From NCBI RefSeq assembly GCF_001693385.1, contig NZ_CP016428.1, forward strand, positions 2,666,001-2,730,000: a DNA stretch of 64,000 nt, in the 5' to 3' direction. How positions within the stretch are numbered: position 1 is the first letter of the stretch; each line of letters starts with the position of its first letter. The notes under the pieces are model-generated. The model ran no database searches and was not told the DNA's origin. It was given only the letters and a program-made list of their open reading frames with translations. Position numbers and translations under genes: made by a program. Shown one piece after another: positions 9,523-19,012 of the stretch. The DNA is from Bradyrhizobium icense. Lineage in GTDB: Bacteria > Pseudomonadota > Alphaproteobacteria > Rhizobiales > Xanthobacteraceae.

Positions 9523-11280
9523 ATGGCAAAAGCGACTGCAGCCGACGTACTGGTCGAAACGCTCATTCGTTGGAATGTCGACACGGTATTTGGGATTCCG
9601 GGCGACGGGATCAACGGCATCATCGAATCTCTCCGTGTCAGGCAGGATAAGCTGAGATTCATTCAAGTTCGCCACGAGGAGGCGGCCGCATTCAATGCCT
9701 GTGCCTACGCCAAATGGACGGGACGTCTTGGCGTCTGCCTTGCGACTTCAGGTCCAGGCGGCATTCACCTTCTGAATGGACTTTATGATGCGAAACTGGA
9801 CGGAGCGCCCGTCCTCGCCATCACCGGTCTCCAGTTCCACGATCTTCTGCAGACACATACGCAGCAGGATGTTGAGCTCGATAAGCTGTTCATGGACGTT
9901 GCCGTGTTCAACAGTCGGATCATGGGTGGGCACCATGTCGAGAATACGATCGAGCTTGCCTGCCGGACTGCGCTTTCGCGACGTGGTGTCGCTCACGTGA
10001 CCATGCCGGTCGATCTTCAGTCGCAGCCTGTCAGTGCCGATCCGCGCTCAAAACGCAATGTTCCGCAGCACGTGTCGAATGAAATGACGTGGCTTGTCGC
10101 GATGCCGAGGGACAGCCAGCTACATGAGGCGGCCGAAATCCTCAATTCTGGCAAGAAGACTGCCATACTCGCCGGCCAGGGTGCTCTCAGTGCGAGTGAG
10201 GAGTTGCTCAAGGTCGCTGAACTACTGGCAGCGCCAATCGTCAAGCCATTGCTGGGGAAAGGCGTCGTGCCTGACGACAGTCCTTACACCACCGGCGGCA
10301 TAGGTTTGCTGGGCACGCGACCCTCGCAAGAAGCGCTTGAAAGCTGCGATACGCTTCTCATTGTAGGTTCCAGCTTCCCGTATCTTGAGTTTTATCCACG
10401 GCCCGGTAGCGCGCGCGCCGTGCAGATCGATGCCGATCCAACGCGGATCGGCCTACGCTATCCGGTCGAAGCAGGACTTGTTGGCGACGCAGCAAGGGTC
10501 TTGCGGGAGCTGCTGCCGAAACTCAAAAAGAGAGACGATCGGTCCTTCCTGGAGCAGGCCCAGAAGGGGATGACGGAGTGGAACGAACTGATGGACGAGC
10601 GTGGCACTCGGATGGATAAGCCGATGAAGCCGCAGGTCGTCGCCCACGAACTCAACAAGCTCGTTTCCGACGACGCGATCATCGCAACGGACTCCGGGAC
10701 TGTGACAACGTGGATCGCGCGACATCTCAAGCATCGCGGCAACATGAAATTCTCCTGCTCGGGCAATCTGGCGACCATGGCATGCGGGTTGCCTTACGCC
10801 ATTGCGGCGGCGGTGGTTTATCCCGAACGGCAGGTTATCGCCTTCGTGGGCGACGGCGCTCTGACCATGCTCATTGGCGAGCTTGCTACGTGTGTCAAAT
10901 ACGACCTGAATGTAAAGGTTGTCGTGATAAAGAACAATTCGCTTGGGCAGATCAAGTGGGAGCAGATGGTCTTTCTCGGAAACCCCGAGTATGTCTGCGA
11001 TCTCCAGCCGGTCGATTTTGCAACCGTCGCGAAAGGATTTGGCGTCGCGAGTTTTTCCGTTGATGATCCCGCCCAGTGCGGCGACGTGCTCCGACAGGCA
11101 TTGGCCGCTCGTGGGCCGGCGCTTGTTGAAGCGACGGTAGATACTCACGAGCCTCCAATGCCGCCGAAAGCGACGCTTAGACAGGTGTCGCACTTCGCGC
11201 AATCGCTAGCCCGCGGCACGCCCGAACGAAGCAGGATCGCGTGGACGGTCGCGTCCGATACGGTGCGCGAGCTGGTCTAG
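9523..11280 (+). CDS. poxB: thiamine diphosphate-dependent pyruvate oxidase/dehydrogenase (PoxB-like)
   Basis: The 585-residue protein is a full-length ThDP enzyme of the pyruvate oxidase/acetolactate synthase family (E. coli PoxB has 572). In order: the N-terminal pyrimidine-binding domain with VFGIPGDGIN and the catalytic Glu52 in RHEEAAAFNA, GPGGIHLLNG, a central nucleotide-binding domain (residues ~190-330), and the C-terminal ThDP motif GDGALTM...NNSLGQIKWEQ (about 443-478). PoxB decarboxylates pyruvate to acetate and passes electrons to quinone. The start at ATG 9523 follows AAGGGTTGG; an upstream ATG at 9484 has worse context. It is followed closely by two broken genes that seem to have formed an operon with it. 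Other activities of the family (oxalyl-CoA, sulfoacetaldehyde) are not excluded. Confidence 0.8.
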   Translation: MAKATAADVLVETLIRWNVDTVFGIPGDGINGIIESLRVRQDKLRFIQVRHEEAAAFNACAYAKWTGRLGVCLATSGPGGIHLLNGLYDAKLDGAPVLAITGLQFHDLLQTHTQQDVELDKLFMDVAVFNSRIMGGHHVENTIELACRTALSRRGVAHVTMPVDLQSQPVSADPRSKRNVPQHVSNEMTWLVAMPRDSQLHEAAEILNSGKKTAILAGQGALSASEELLKVAELLAAPIVKPLLGKGVVPDDSPYTTGGIGLLGTRPSQEALESCDTLLIVGSSFPYLEFYPRPGSARAVQIDADPTRIGLRYPVEAGLVGDAARVLRELLPKLKKRDDRSFLEQAQKGMTEWNELMDERGTRMDKPMKPQVVAHELNKLVSDDAIIATDSGTVTTWIARHLKHRGNMKFSCSGNLATMACGLPYAIAAAVVYPERQVIAFVGDGALTMLIGELATCVKYDLNVKVVVIKNNSLGQIKWEQMVFLGNPEYVCDLQPVDFATVAKGFGVASFSVDDPAQCGDVLRQALAARGPALVEATVDTHEPPMPPKATLRQVSHFAQSLARGTPERSRIAWTVASDTVRELV

Positions 11281-11289
11281 GAGCAGGCC

Positions 11290-12394
11290 ATGCTGAATCC
11301 GCCGGTCATCGAACGGGTTGCCGCGAAGGCATTTACCGTTCCCACCGATGCACCGGAGGCAGACGGTACGTTCTCCTGGAACGAGACCACTCTGGTTATT
11401 GCGCAGGTCGAGGCCGGTGGCATCGAGGGAATTGGCTATACCTACTCGAGCGAAGCCGTGCTACCGATTATCCACGGTCCGTTGCTCGGTGCAATTCAGC
11501 AGCTTGATGCCTTTGCGATACCAAAGGCCTGGGGGGCAATGGTTGCCGCCGTGCGCAACCTTGGTTGACGCGGTCAATGCGCAACCGCAATTGCTGCCGT
11601 CGATTGTGCGCTGTGGGACCTGAAAGCCAAGTTGCTCGGTCAGCCGCTGGTGCGATTGCTCGGTGCCTGCCGTGACGAGGTCCCGATCTATGGGAGCGGC
11701 GGATTCACCACATACTCGAAGGCGCGGCTCTGCGAGCAACTGGCGAACTGGGTTGAGCAGGCCGGATGTCACGCCGTGAAGATGAAGATCGGCGCAGATC
11801 CCAAGGCAGATATGGATCGTGTCCGAACGGCAAGCGACGCGATCGGAGCGGCGCAACTGTTTGTGGATGCCAACGGCGCCTACGGTCGCAAGCAGGGCAC
11901 TGGCGTTTGCCGTGGGCGTCGCGGGGTCGCAGGTGACATGGTTCGAAGAACCAGTTTCGAGCGATGATCTCGATGGCCTGCGTCTGATACGGGACAGGTC
12001 TCCGCCGCCGCTGGAGATCGCGGCCGGCGAGTACGGCTACGACCTGTTCTATTTCCGGCGCATGCTGGAGCGGCGGTGCGTAGACGTGTTGCAGGCGGAC
12101 GCGACCCGCTGCGGCGGCTTTACCGGTTTCCTGCAAGCCGCTCATCTCGCAGACGCACACATGATTCCACTATCTTCCCACACGGCGCCGGCCCTTCATT
12201 TGCACGTGTGTTGTGCCGTTCCACGGCTTCGCCACGTCGAATGGTTTCAAGACCATGTCCGCATCGAGCGCATGCTGTTTGACGGCGCGCCCGAGCCGGC
12301 GAACGGAACGATCCGTCCCGACCTGTCGCGACCAGGGATTGGACTCGAGCTGAAGCGTTCGGACGCGCGGCGTTTCGAAAAGGGATTCGCGTGA
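11290..12394 (+). pseudogene. enolase-superfamily (mandelate racemase/muconate cycloisomerase type) gene with a stop and a frameshift
   Basis: ATG 11290 has a good ribosome site (AGGAGCAGG) and lies 9 bases after the pyruvate oxidase-like stop. The frame meets TGA at 11566-11568 yet continues in the same frame with ATAIAAVDCALWDLKAKLLG, so this is an in-frame nonsense codon. Near 11900 the frame shifts by one; the reading resumes with FAVGVAGSQVTWFEEP. Across both parts the superfamily residues are present: the KxK motif in HAVKMKIG, metal-binding Asp in LFVDANGAY, Glu in WFEEP, Glu in AGEYGYD, Asp in QADATRCGG and His in SSHTAP. The intact enzyme of about 365 residues would dehydrate or epimerise a sugar acid; the substrate is unknown. 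Confidence 0.85.
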
Positions 12395-12410
12395 AGGCGG
12401 GAGATCTCGC

Positions 12411-15379
12411 ATGGCATTCAGCTTCAGTATCGACCATCGAAGGGCGCGGGCAGCTCGAGCAACCGCCGGCGGTCCGTCCTCGCGGTTCCGCAGCTCACAC
12501 CAGGATCTAGCCGCTAGACTGGCCCGCGCAACATACGGCGAGGTCCGCTTCGACGCTGGTAGCCGAGCCCTTTATTCGACCGACGCCTCAAACTACCGTC
12601 AGATCCCAATCGGCGTCGTCGTGCCTGCTTCGATCGACGACTTCGTGACGACGGTCGGCCTTTGCCGCGAACACGAAGTGCCGTTGCTGATGCGGGGAGG
12701 GGGAACGAGCCTCGCCGGTCAGACCTGCAACTCCGCGGTGGTGATCGACTTTTCGAAGTACCTCAATCCTGTCACCGGAAATCGATCCCGGGCGGCGGCT
12801 TGCACGCGTACAGCCCGGCTGCATTCTGGACGACCTACGCAAACAGGCCGAGGAACATCACCTTACGTTCGGTCCTGATCCCGCAACGCACGACCGGAAC
12901 ACCCTCGGCGGCATGCTCGGCAACAATTCGTGCGGTGTACATTCCGTGATGGCTGGCCGGACATCCGACAACGTCGAAAGCCTCGAAATACTTACGTACG
13001 ATGGCGAGCGGATGCACGACGGAGCGACGTCCGAAGAGGAGCTTGCGCGAATTCTACGGGCGGGTGGACGACGTGGAGAGATCTACAAAGTGCTTGTCCG
13101 GTTTCGCAACAGATATGCCGACCTCATACGGAGTCGCTTTCCGGACATTCCGCGCCGCGTCTCGGGCTACGAGAACCTCGACCAGCTGTTGCCCGAGAAG
13201 GGATTCAACCTTGCTCGTGCGCTGGTCGGAACCGAGGCTACGTGTGTCGTCATTCTCTCCGCCTGCCTGACACTAGTGGAAAGCCCTCGGGCAAGAGCGC
13301 TGGTCGTCATCGGCTTTGATAATGTCTTCGCTGCCGCAGACGCTGTTCCGGATGTGCTCGGTTTCAGTCCGATCGGGTTGGAAGGCATCGATGACATGCT
13401 AATCCAATTCATGCAGCGTAAGGATTTGCACGCCGAGGACCTGAAGCTGCTGCCACGCGGTGAGGGCTGGTTGCTGGCCGAGTTCGGCGGGGATACCGTC
13501 GAGGAGGCAGTTGCGCGAGCACGTGCGCTGGCCGAAGCCTGTGATGCGAAGGGCAGGCCGCTGAGGTTCCTGAACAAACCTGAACTTCAATCCCGGCTTT
13601 GGACCATTCGCGAGGCCGCGCTTGCTGCAACAGCACACGTGCCGGGCATGCCGGAAGCCTATCCGGGGTGGGAGGACAGCGCAGTCCGGCGCGAGGAACT
13701 TGGCAGCTATCTGCGGGATCTGAAAGCTCTGTTCGAGCGCCACGGCTACAGCGCTTCTGTCTATGGGCACTTCGGCGATGGGCTGGTTCACTGCCGGATC
13801 CCGTTCGCACTGGAAAGCAAAACCGGCGTCCGGGATTGGCAGCGCTTCCTCGAAGAGGCGACCGATCTTGTGGTGCGATACGGCGGGTCAATTTCAGGCG
13901 AACACGGGGACGGGCAGGCGCGCGCCAGCTTGCTGGAACGCATGTACGGAACGGAGCTTGTGCACGCGTTCCAGGAATTCAAGGCAATCTGGGATCCCCA
14001 GAACCGGATGAATCCGGGGAAGGTCGTCGCCCCGTTCTCGCCGGCTTCGAATCTGCGTATCGGTCCCGATTACGACCCGCCACAGGTGCGGACGGCATAT
14101 GCATATCCGGAGGACAACGGTAGCTTTGCGGGAGCGACGCGGCGTTGCGTCGGCGTTGGAAAGTGTCGGCGCCTTGACAGCGACCAGGGCGTGATGTGTC
14201 CGAGCTACATGGTGACGCGCGAGGAGAAGCACTCGACCTGCGGTCGCGCGCGCATGCTGTTCGAGATGCTGGAGGGAGCACCTGTTGCTGATGGCTGGAG
14301 GAGTGATGCGGTCGAGGAGGCGCTGAACCTTTGCCTCGCGTGCAAAGGCTGCAAGAGCGACTGCCCCTTGCATGTCGACATGGCCACATACAAGTCAGAG
14401 TTTCGCGCTCGCTACTATGCTGGACGCTTACGGCCGCGGGCCGCCTACAGCATGGGATTGATACATCATTGGGCGCGCCTTGCGGCCTATGCGCCCGCAC
14501 TCGCAAACGCAGCCATGTAGCTCCCGGTCGCCTCGGACGCACTGAAGCTCATCGGCGGCATCGCGCGGCAGCGCACATTTCCCAAACTCGCAGCACACCC
14601 ATTTACATCGTGGTTCCGCCGCAGGCCGGCCCGGTCGCTCAACGGAGAGCGAATTTTGCTCTGGCCTGACACCTTCAACAACTACTTTCGTCCCAACGTC
14701 GGAGTCGCTGCCACCGAGGTGTTGGAACATTTGGGGTACCAAGTTGCAATTCCCGATCGACCGCTCTGTTGCGGGCGCGCACTCTATGACTGGGGAATGA
14801 TCGATTCGGCAAAGCCGCCTCTGGCGCACGACCTTCTCCGCACTTGAGGCCGATATCCAGGTGGGAACTCCTGTGGTGGCGCTCGAGCCTGCCTGCATCA
14901 GCGCTTTTGCCGACGAGCTGCCGAATCTGTTTCCTGGCAGCGAGGCGGCCGCGCGACTGCGCGGCCAGGCAAGCTTCTTCTCGGATTTTCTTGTGAAAGC
15001 ATCGGACGAGGACCAGATTTCGTGCCGGCCATTGGACAGGCAGGTTCTGGTGCAGGTACATTGCCATCATCATGCGATCGTCGGATATCATTCCGAACGT
15101 CAGCTTCTCGAGCGCCTCGGCATCGTAGTCGACGTGCTGCCTTCCGGCTGCTGCGGCATGGCCGGTGCGTTCGGGTTCGAGCAAGACAAGTACGAGCTTT
15201 CGATGAAACTTGCTGAACGCGTGCTGCTTCCGCGCGTGCGCACTGCGCCGCCTGATACGATCGTGCTCGCGAACGGCTTCAGCTGCCGTGAACAGATTGA
15301 GCAGGGAGCAGGTGTCGAAACAATGCACGTTGCCGAGCTGCTATCGCTGGCGCACCGTGAGACGAATGCCGGCAGGTAA
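12411..15379 (+). pseudogene. FAD/Fe-S D-lactate (2-hydroxyacid) dehydrogenase gene with two frameshifts and an amber stop
   Basis: The gene encodes a fused GlcD-like flavin domain and GlpC-like Fe-S/CCG domain, about 985 residues in all. The N-terminal FAD part (LLMRGGGTSLAGQ, then VVIDFSKYLNPV) loses frame at about 12777 by one base. The next part runs from LGGMLGNNSCGVHS through YGHFGDGLVHCRI and ISGEHGDGQAR to the ferredoxin segment CLACKGCKSDCPLHVD. TAG at 14518-14520 interrupts it in frame. Near 14840 one more shift occurs. The C-terminus then shows the CCG-type motifs LCCGRALYD, HCHHHAI and SGCCGMAGAFG. Such enzymes oxidise D-lactate or related acids at the membrane and feed quinone. 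The start at 12411 follows GGCGGGAGATC. The 3' end overlaps the convergent SDR remnant by 39 bases. Confidence 0.85.
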
Positions 15380-16386
15380 ACGTTTGCGTCCGGAACCAGC
15401 GAAGCTTCCAAGGAGGTAACCTGCTGAAAGAACGGCAGCAAGTGCGCAGCCCACGGCCATGCCGCGCGCAATCGGTCCTGGGACCGCAATCAGCCGCGTC
15501 GAGGCTTCGCCACCGAATGATCCCCTCTGCTTGTGCAAGGCCCGTACCGGCTCATAAAGGTTGTCTTCGCGAGCGGTTGAAACTGGCAGATCGCGCTGTT
15601 GCCCCTCGATGGCGCGGCGTGCGAGCAACCGGTCAAAGAACGCAGGTACCAGCACGTTGCCGAGGATTGTTGCGAGCGTCGAGCCACCCAGCCAGTACTC
15701 ACGAACCGGTCGGCGGGCGACCACGAGGACTTTCTCCGCAATCGCCTCGGGTTGGTAGACGGGTGGCATTGGCCGAGGCTGCTTGTCCATGTGCGTCCGA
15801 GCCCAGTCGAACTGCGGCGTGTTGACAGCCGGCAGCTCGACGATGGTCAAACGTATGTTGCTTTTCTCGTAAATCAGTTCGGATCTGAGGGAGTCGGTGA
15901 ATCCGCGAATGGCGTGCTTTGCTCCGCAATAGGCCGATTGCAGCGGAATCCCGCGGTAGGCCAGCGCGGAGCCTATCTGGATGATCACGCCTTTGTTGCG
16001 GGGACGCATTGACCGGAGCGCGGCCATCGTGCCGTGCACGAAACCAAGATAGGTAACTTCGGTGACCCGACGGTACTCCCCCGGGGTGATCGTCGCGACC
16101 GGTGAAAACACCGTTAGCATCGCATCGTTGACCCAGAAGTCGATCGGTCCGCACTCCTGCTCGATGCGTTCCGCTGCGTGGAACACCGCATCCGCATCGG
16201 CAACGTCGGCGGATACCGCGAGTGCGGTCCCCCCGATCGATTCGATTTCGGCGCGGAGGCCTTCAAGGGCCGACATATCGCGTGCGATTAGGCCGATCGC
16301 TGCGCGACTGCCCGACCGACGCCCGCAGACGCCCCGGTTACCACCGCTGTTTTATCCCTGAAGGGTTGTTTGTGTGCGTGTGCCAT
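15341..16386 (-). pseudogene. short-chain dehydrogenase/reductase gene with a damaged cofactor-binding site
   Basis: The long open frame (311 codons from 16276) starts inside the protein, at IARDMSALEGLRAEIESIGG. The missing N-terminus lies upstream in another frame: MAHAHKQPFRDKTAVVTGAS, then AGVGRAVA, then a stop. Between VGRAVA and AIGLIARD about eight residues of the usual sequence are absent, so a short deletion of non-multiple-of-three length probably broke the gene. Downstream the SDR fold is normal: NDAMLTVF, the catalytic region IGSALAYRG...YCGAKHA (Ser, Tyr, Lys), and a long C-terminal extension with one membrane helix (AVGCALAAVLSAGYLLGSFAG). Without TGASxGVG in frame the product should not bind NAD(P). 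It converges on the dehydrogenase remnant. Confidence 0.75.
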
Positions 16387-16614
16387 CCGCTGAGCTTCCA
16401 CTTCGCTAGCTCGGTCCGGTCACAAACGACGGTGAAAGCGGTACGATTCTAAGATGCTTCACCACCTTGGCTCTGGAGGTCGAACTGGCTAATTGGGCAA
16501 GTCCGGGATGGAAGCCTCGTTCCTTTACATTCACGGTTCGCTCTCACGGCAGCGTGATGCGTGCAAGGTCCGCTCTGCCAGCCTTTTGGGGCCTAGCCCG
16601 TGTGGCCTTGACAA

Positions 16615-17484
16615 TCAGCCGTCGATGTCCCTCTTCCCGAGATCGGAGCCAGATCTCCCGGCTTCCTTCAGCTTGTGTCGGATTACCGCATTTAGCTCCG
16701 CGCCCGCCAGAACGGCATATGCACCGAGCCAGAACCAGAGCAATAGCACGACCACAGCGCCGATCGAGCCGTACGTCTTGTCGTAGCTTGCGAACTGACC
16801 GACGTACTTTGAAAACGCAATCGAGCCCGCGATCCACAGCAATGTGGCGAATATGGCGCCCGCACTGGACCACCCCCAGCGGGGATCGCTCCGGGCCGGC
16901 CCGAAATGATAGATCACGGCGATGGCGGCCACAATCAAGAGAGCCAGAATCGGCCATCGGACAAGCGAAATGGCGCTTTCGATCGTCGGCGACAGTGGCA
17001 GAACCTCGATAAGAGCCGGCAGTACGGCAACGAGAACGACCCCGATCATGCCAAGCAGAATCAGAAATGCGGTAAGCAGGAGCGCTGCAATGTTGTATCT
17101 GATTATGCCTCTTTCCTCCGCTTCGTCGAACGCGATGTTCAGGGCGACCATCATTGTTCCGGTTGCGTTTCGCGCGATCCACAATGAGATCGCGAGGCTA
17201 ACGAAAAGCCCCAGCCCGAAACTGGACCGCGGGCCCTTCAAGAGCGAGTCAAGCCAACTTGACAGCAGTGACAGGGCCTCGTCCGGCATCACTCCCTGCA
17301 AATTGGAAAGCTGCGTACGAACCACATTTGGGTCCGCAATTAGCCCGTAAAGAGAAATCAGGGCTGACAATGCCGGAAAGACGGAGAGGAGCGCGTAGAA
17401 TGCGACAGCAGCAGCTAGGACAGAAACCCTATCCTTGCTCAGCTTTTCAAAGAACGCCCTGGCGGTTGGCCACCACGAACGCAT
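16615..17484 (-). CDS. YihY/BrkB family inner-membrane protein
   Basis: The protein has about 289 residues and six or seven hydrophobic helices, the size usual for YihY (UPF0761). Family features are the N-terminal LSVFPALSALISLYG, the GPRSSFGLGLFVSLAISLW segment, the IIRYNIAALLLTAF helix and the C-terminal YGSIGAVVVLLLWFWLGAYA. Members were once called ribonuclease BN by mistake; their molecular role is not settled. The start is uncertain: ATG 17484 is used here, while GTG 17529 would add 15 residues, and neither has a strong ribosome site. The gene is transcribed away from the divergent universal stress protein gene. Confidence 0.85.
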   Translation of the reverse strand: MRSWWPTARAFFEKLSKDRVSVLAAAVAFYALLSVFPALSALISLYGLIADPNVVRTQLSNLQGVMPDEALSLLSSWLDSLLKGPRSSFGLGLFVSLAISLWIARNATGTMMVALNIAFDEAEERGIIRYNIAALLLTAFLILLGMIGVVLVAVLPALIEVLPLSPTIESAISLVRWPILALLIVAAIAVIYHFGPARSDPRWGWSSAGAIFATLLWIAGSIAFSKYVGQFASYDKTYGSIGAVVVLLLWFWLGAYAVLAGAELNAVIRHKLKEAGRSGSDLGKRDIDG

Positions 17485-17756
17485 GATGACGTCAATCCGA
17501 CTGTTGCAACGAACACCCTCCGATGCCACGCAGCAGCGCTGTCAAGAATTGTCGCTGCCGAGCACACGTGCCGAAGCAAGCTGATCTGACGAGGTTCGTA
17601 CGAAACCGTACGTCCATTCGTCCTGAAGCTCGTCGGCTAGCTCAGCGCTAACCTGCAGCGCCGCTCATGGTTGCGTGGTAGCAACCCCCTCGCATGAAGA
17701 ATCGTTGCTGGTCCGAGTGCGGGGGAAGTTTCTGCGTCGAGCGGAAGGAGAGCGCT

Positions 17757-18599
17757 ATGAAAGACATACTGGTTGTTGCCACCGGCGGAACGAACGATGA
17801 GACGCGGCTGGCGACCGCGGCGGCGTTCGCGAAGCACTTCGAGGCCGAGCTGACCGTTGCAGCGATAAATGAGCTTCCTGATATGCAGTATTATGCTCCC
17901 CAGGCGGCCGTTGCACTGCCTCCCGCGGCTATGCTGCTCGGGGATGAGTTTCTGAAGCAGGGCCGCGAGCTGCGCTCACAGACGGAGCAGCGGCTGATGA
18001 GACTGGCGCCGTCCGCATCGGTGGTTCTTCTGGAAGAGCTTCGAACAATCGCGGGAGAATCGATTGCCAAGATGTCTCGTCTGAAGGACTTGTTCGTTAC
18101 AACGAAGCCGACGGATGCGACCGGCTCCGAGCTGATCGGTGTGGTTCTCGACAAGGTTCTTCTGGAGGGTATTTGCGGGGTACTTTGCCTGCCGGACGGA
18201 GTTGTCTGCTCGCCAGCGACAAACCATGCGACGATTGCGTGGAACGGAAGCCGCGAAGCAGCACGGGCCGTACAGGTCGCCCTGCCGATACTGAAGGAGG
18301 CAAGCAGGGTCACTGCGCTGCTGGTCGATCAGCCGGCTCGCGGCGCGGGCGAGTCGGTGCAGTCCGGTGACGACCTGCTGGCACGGCTCAGCCACTATGG
18401 AATCGACGCTGACCTGGTGAGTGTGGCCAGCAAGGAAATGAACACTGCTCAGGCAATCGCGGCCGAGGTCGATCAACTGGATGCAGACTTGCTGGTGATG
18501 GGAGCGCAGGCCCAAGGCGGCTTTCGTCAATGGTTCCTGAGCAGCGTGTCGCGCGAGCTTCTGACAGATTTAAGACGGCCTCTGTTGCTTGCTCACTAA
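17757..18599 (+). CDS. universal stress protein (tandem UspA-type domains)
   Basis: The ATG at 17757 follows an excellent ribosome site (GGAAGGAG, 6 bases upstream), which rules out the in-frame start 21 codons earlier. The 280-residue protein has two UspA-like halves. The first starts MKDILVVATGGTND; the second starts NHATIAWNGSREAARAV and ends DADLLVMGAQAQGGFRQWFLSSVSRELLTDLRRPLLLAH. The second half carries the G-x2-G-x9-GS-like loop region in degenerate form. Such proteins bind nucleotides and rise under starvation or oxygen limitation. It sits between a YihY-type protein and an insertion sequence scrap. Confidence 0.85.
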   Translation: MKDILVVATGGTNDETRLATAAAFAKHFEAELTVAAINELPDMQYYAPQAAVALPPAAMLLGDEFLKQGRELRSQTEQRLMRLAPSASVVLLEELRTIAGESIAKMSRLKDLFVTTKPTDATGSELIGVVLDKVLLEGICGVLCLPDGVVCSPATNHATIAWNGSREAARAVQVALPILKEASRVTALLVDQPARGAGESVQSGDDLLARLSHYGIDADLVSVASKEMNTAQAIAAEVDQLDADLLVMGAQAQGGFRQWFLSSVSRELLTDLRRPLLLAH

Positions 18600-18780
18600 G
18601 CGCGCCGGCGACTAAGGTGTCAGGGCCGGCGTGTCATCACGGGGGCTCCGACCCGAGATAGTGCCTCAACGGACATTGGCTGAACCTTGTCCAGCTCGCT
18701 CTTTTTCTCGGCGGATCTGCCTACCTCATGGCCCTAAAGGGAGGTGTTCCTCCGCTGCTGAAGTTTGCTTTTGAACCTCC

Positions 18781-18928
18781 TCCGAATGGAGTGGACATCT
18801 GTAGTAGGCTCGGAGAGCCAAGGAGGTGTCACATGGAAGGACGTCCACGCCGATCGTTTACGGAAGACTACAAGCGCCAGGCCGCTGAACTGGTCGGGTC
18901 GAGCGGCCGATGGCTTAACCTACGATAA
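18781..18928 (+). mobile_element. truncated IS3-family element: first part of orfA
   Basis: ATG 18833 starts a 31-codon frame (MEGRPRRSFTEDYKRQAAEL, then VGSSGR) that matches the N-terminus of IS3/IS911-type OrfA, the helix-turn-helix part of the transposase. It has a proper ribosome site (AAGGAGG) and the upstream stretch is typical of an IS left end. After VGSSGR the frame ends at TAA 18926-18928. No orfB and no terminal inverted repeat pair were found. It is a dead scrap marking an old insertion or deletion. Confidence 0.7.
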
Positions 18929-19012
18929 CAGATCGTCCTCTCCGACTACCTCTATAGCGTAAGAAAAGATATGTTCTGGTGCCATCGAATTGCCGGCTCG
19001 TCGCCAAATTGC

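Noticed and set aside
18781..18928. Complete insertion sequence
   Set aside because: Only the first 25 or so codons of IS3-type OrfA are present; there is no orfB and no terminal repeats.
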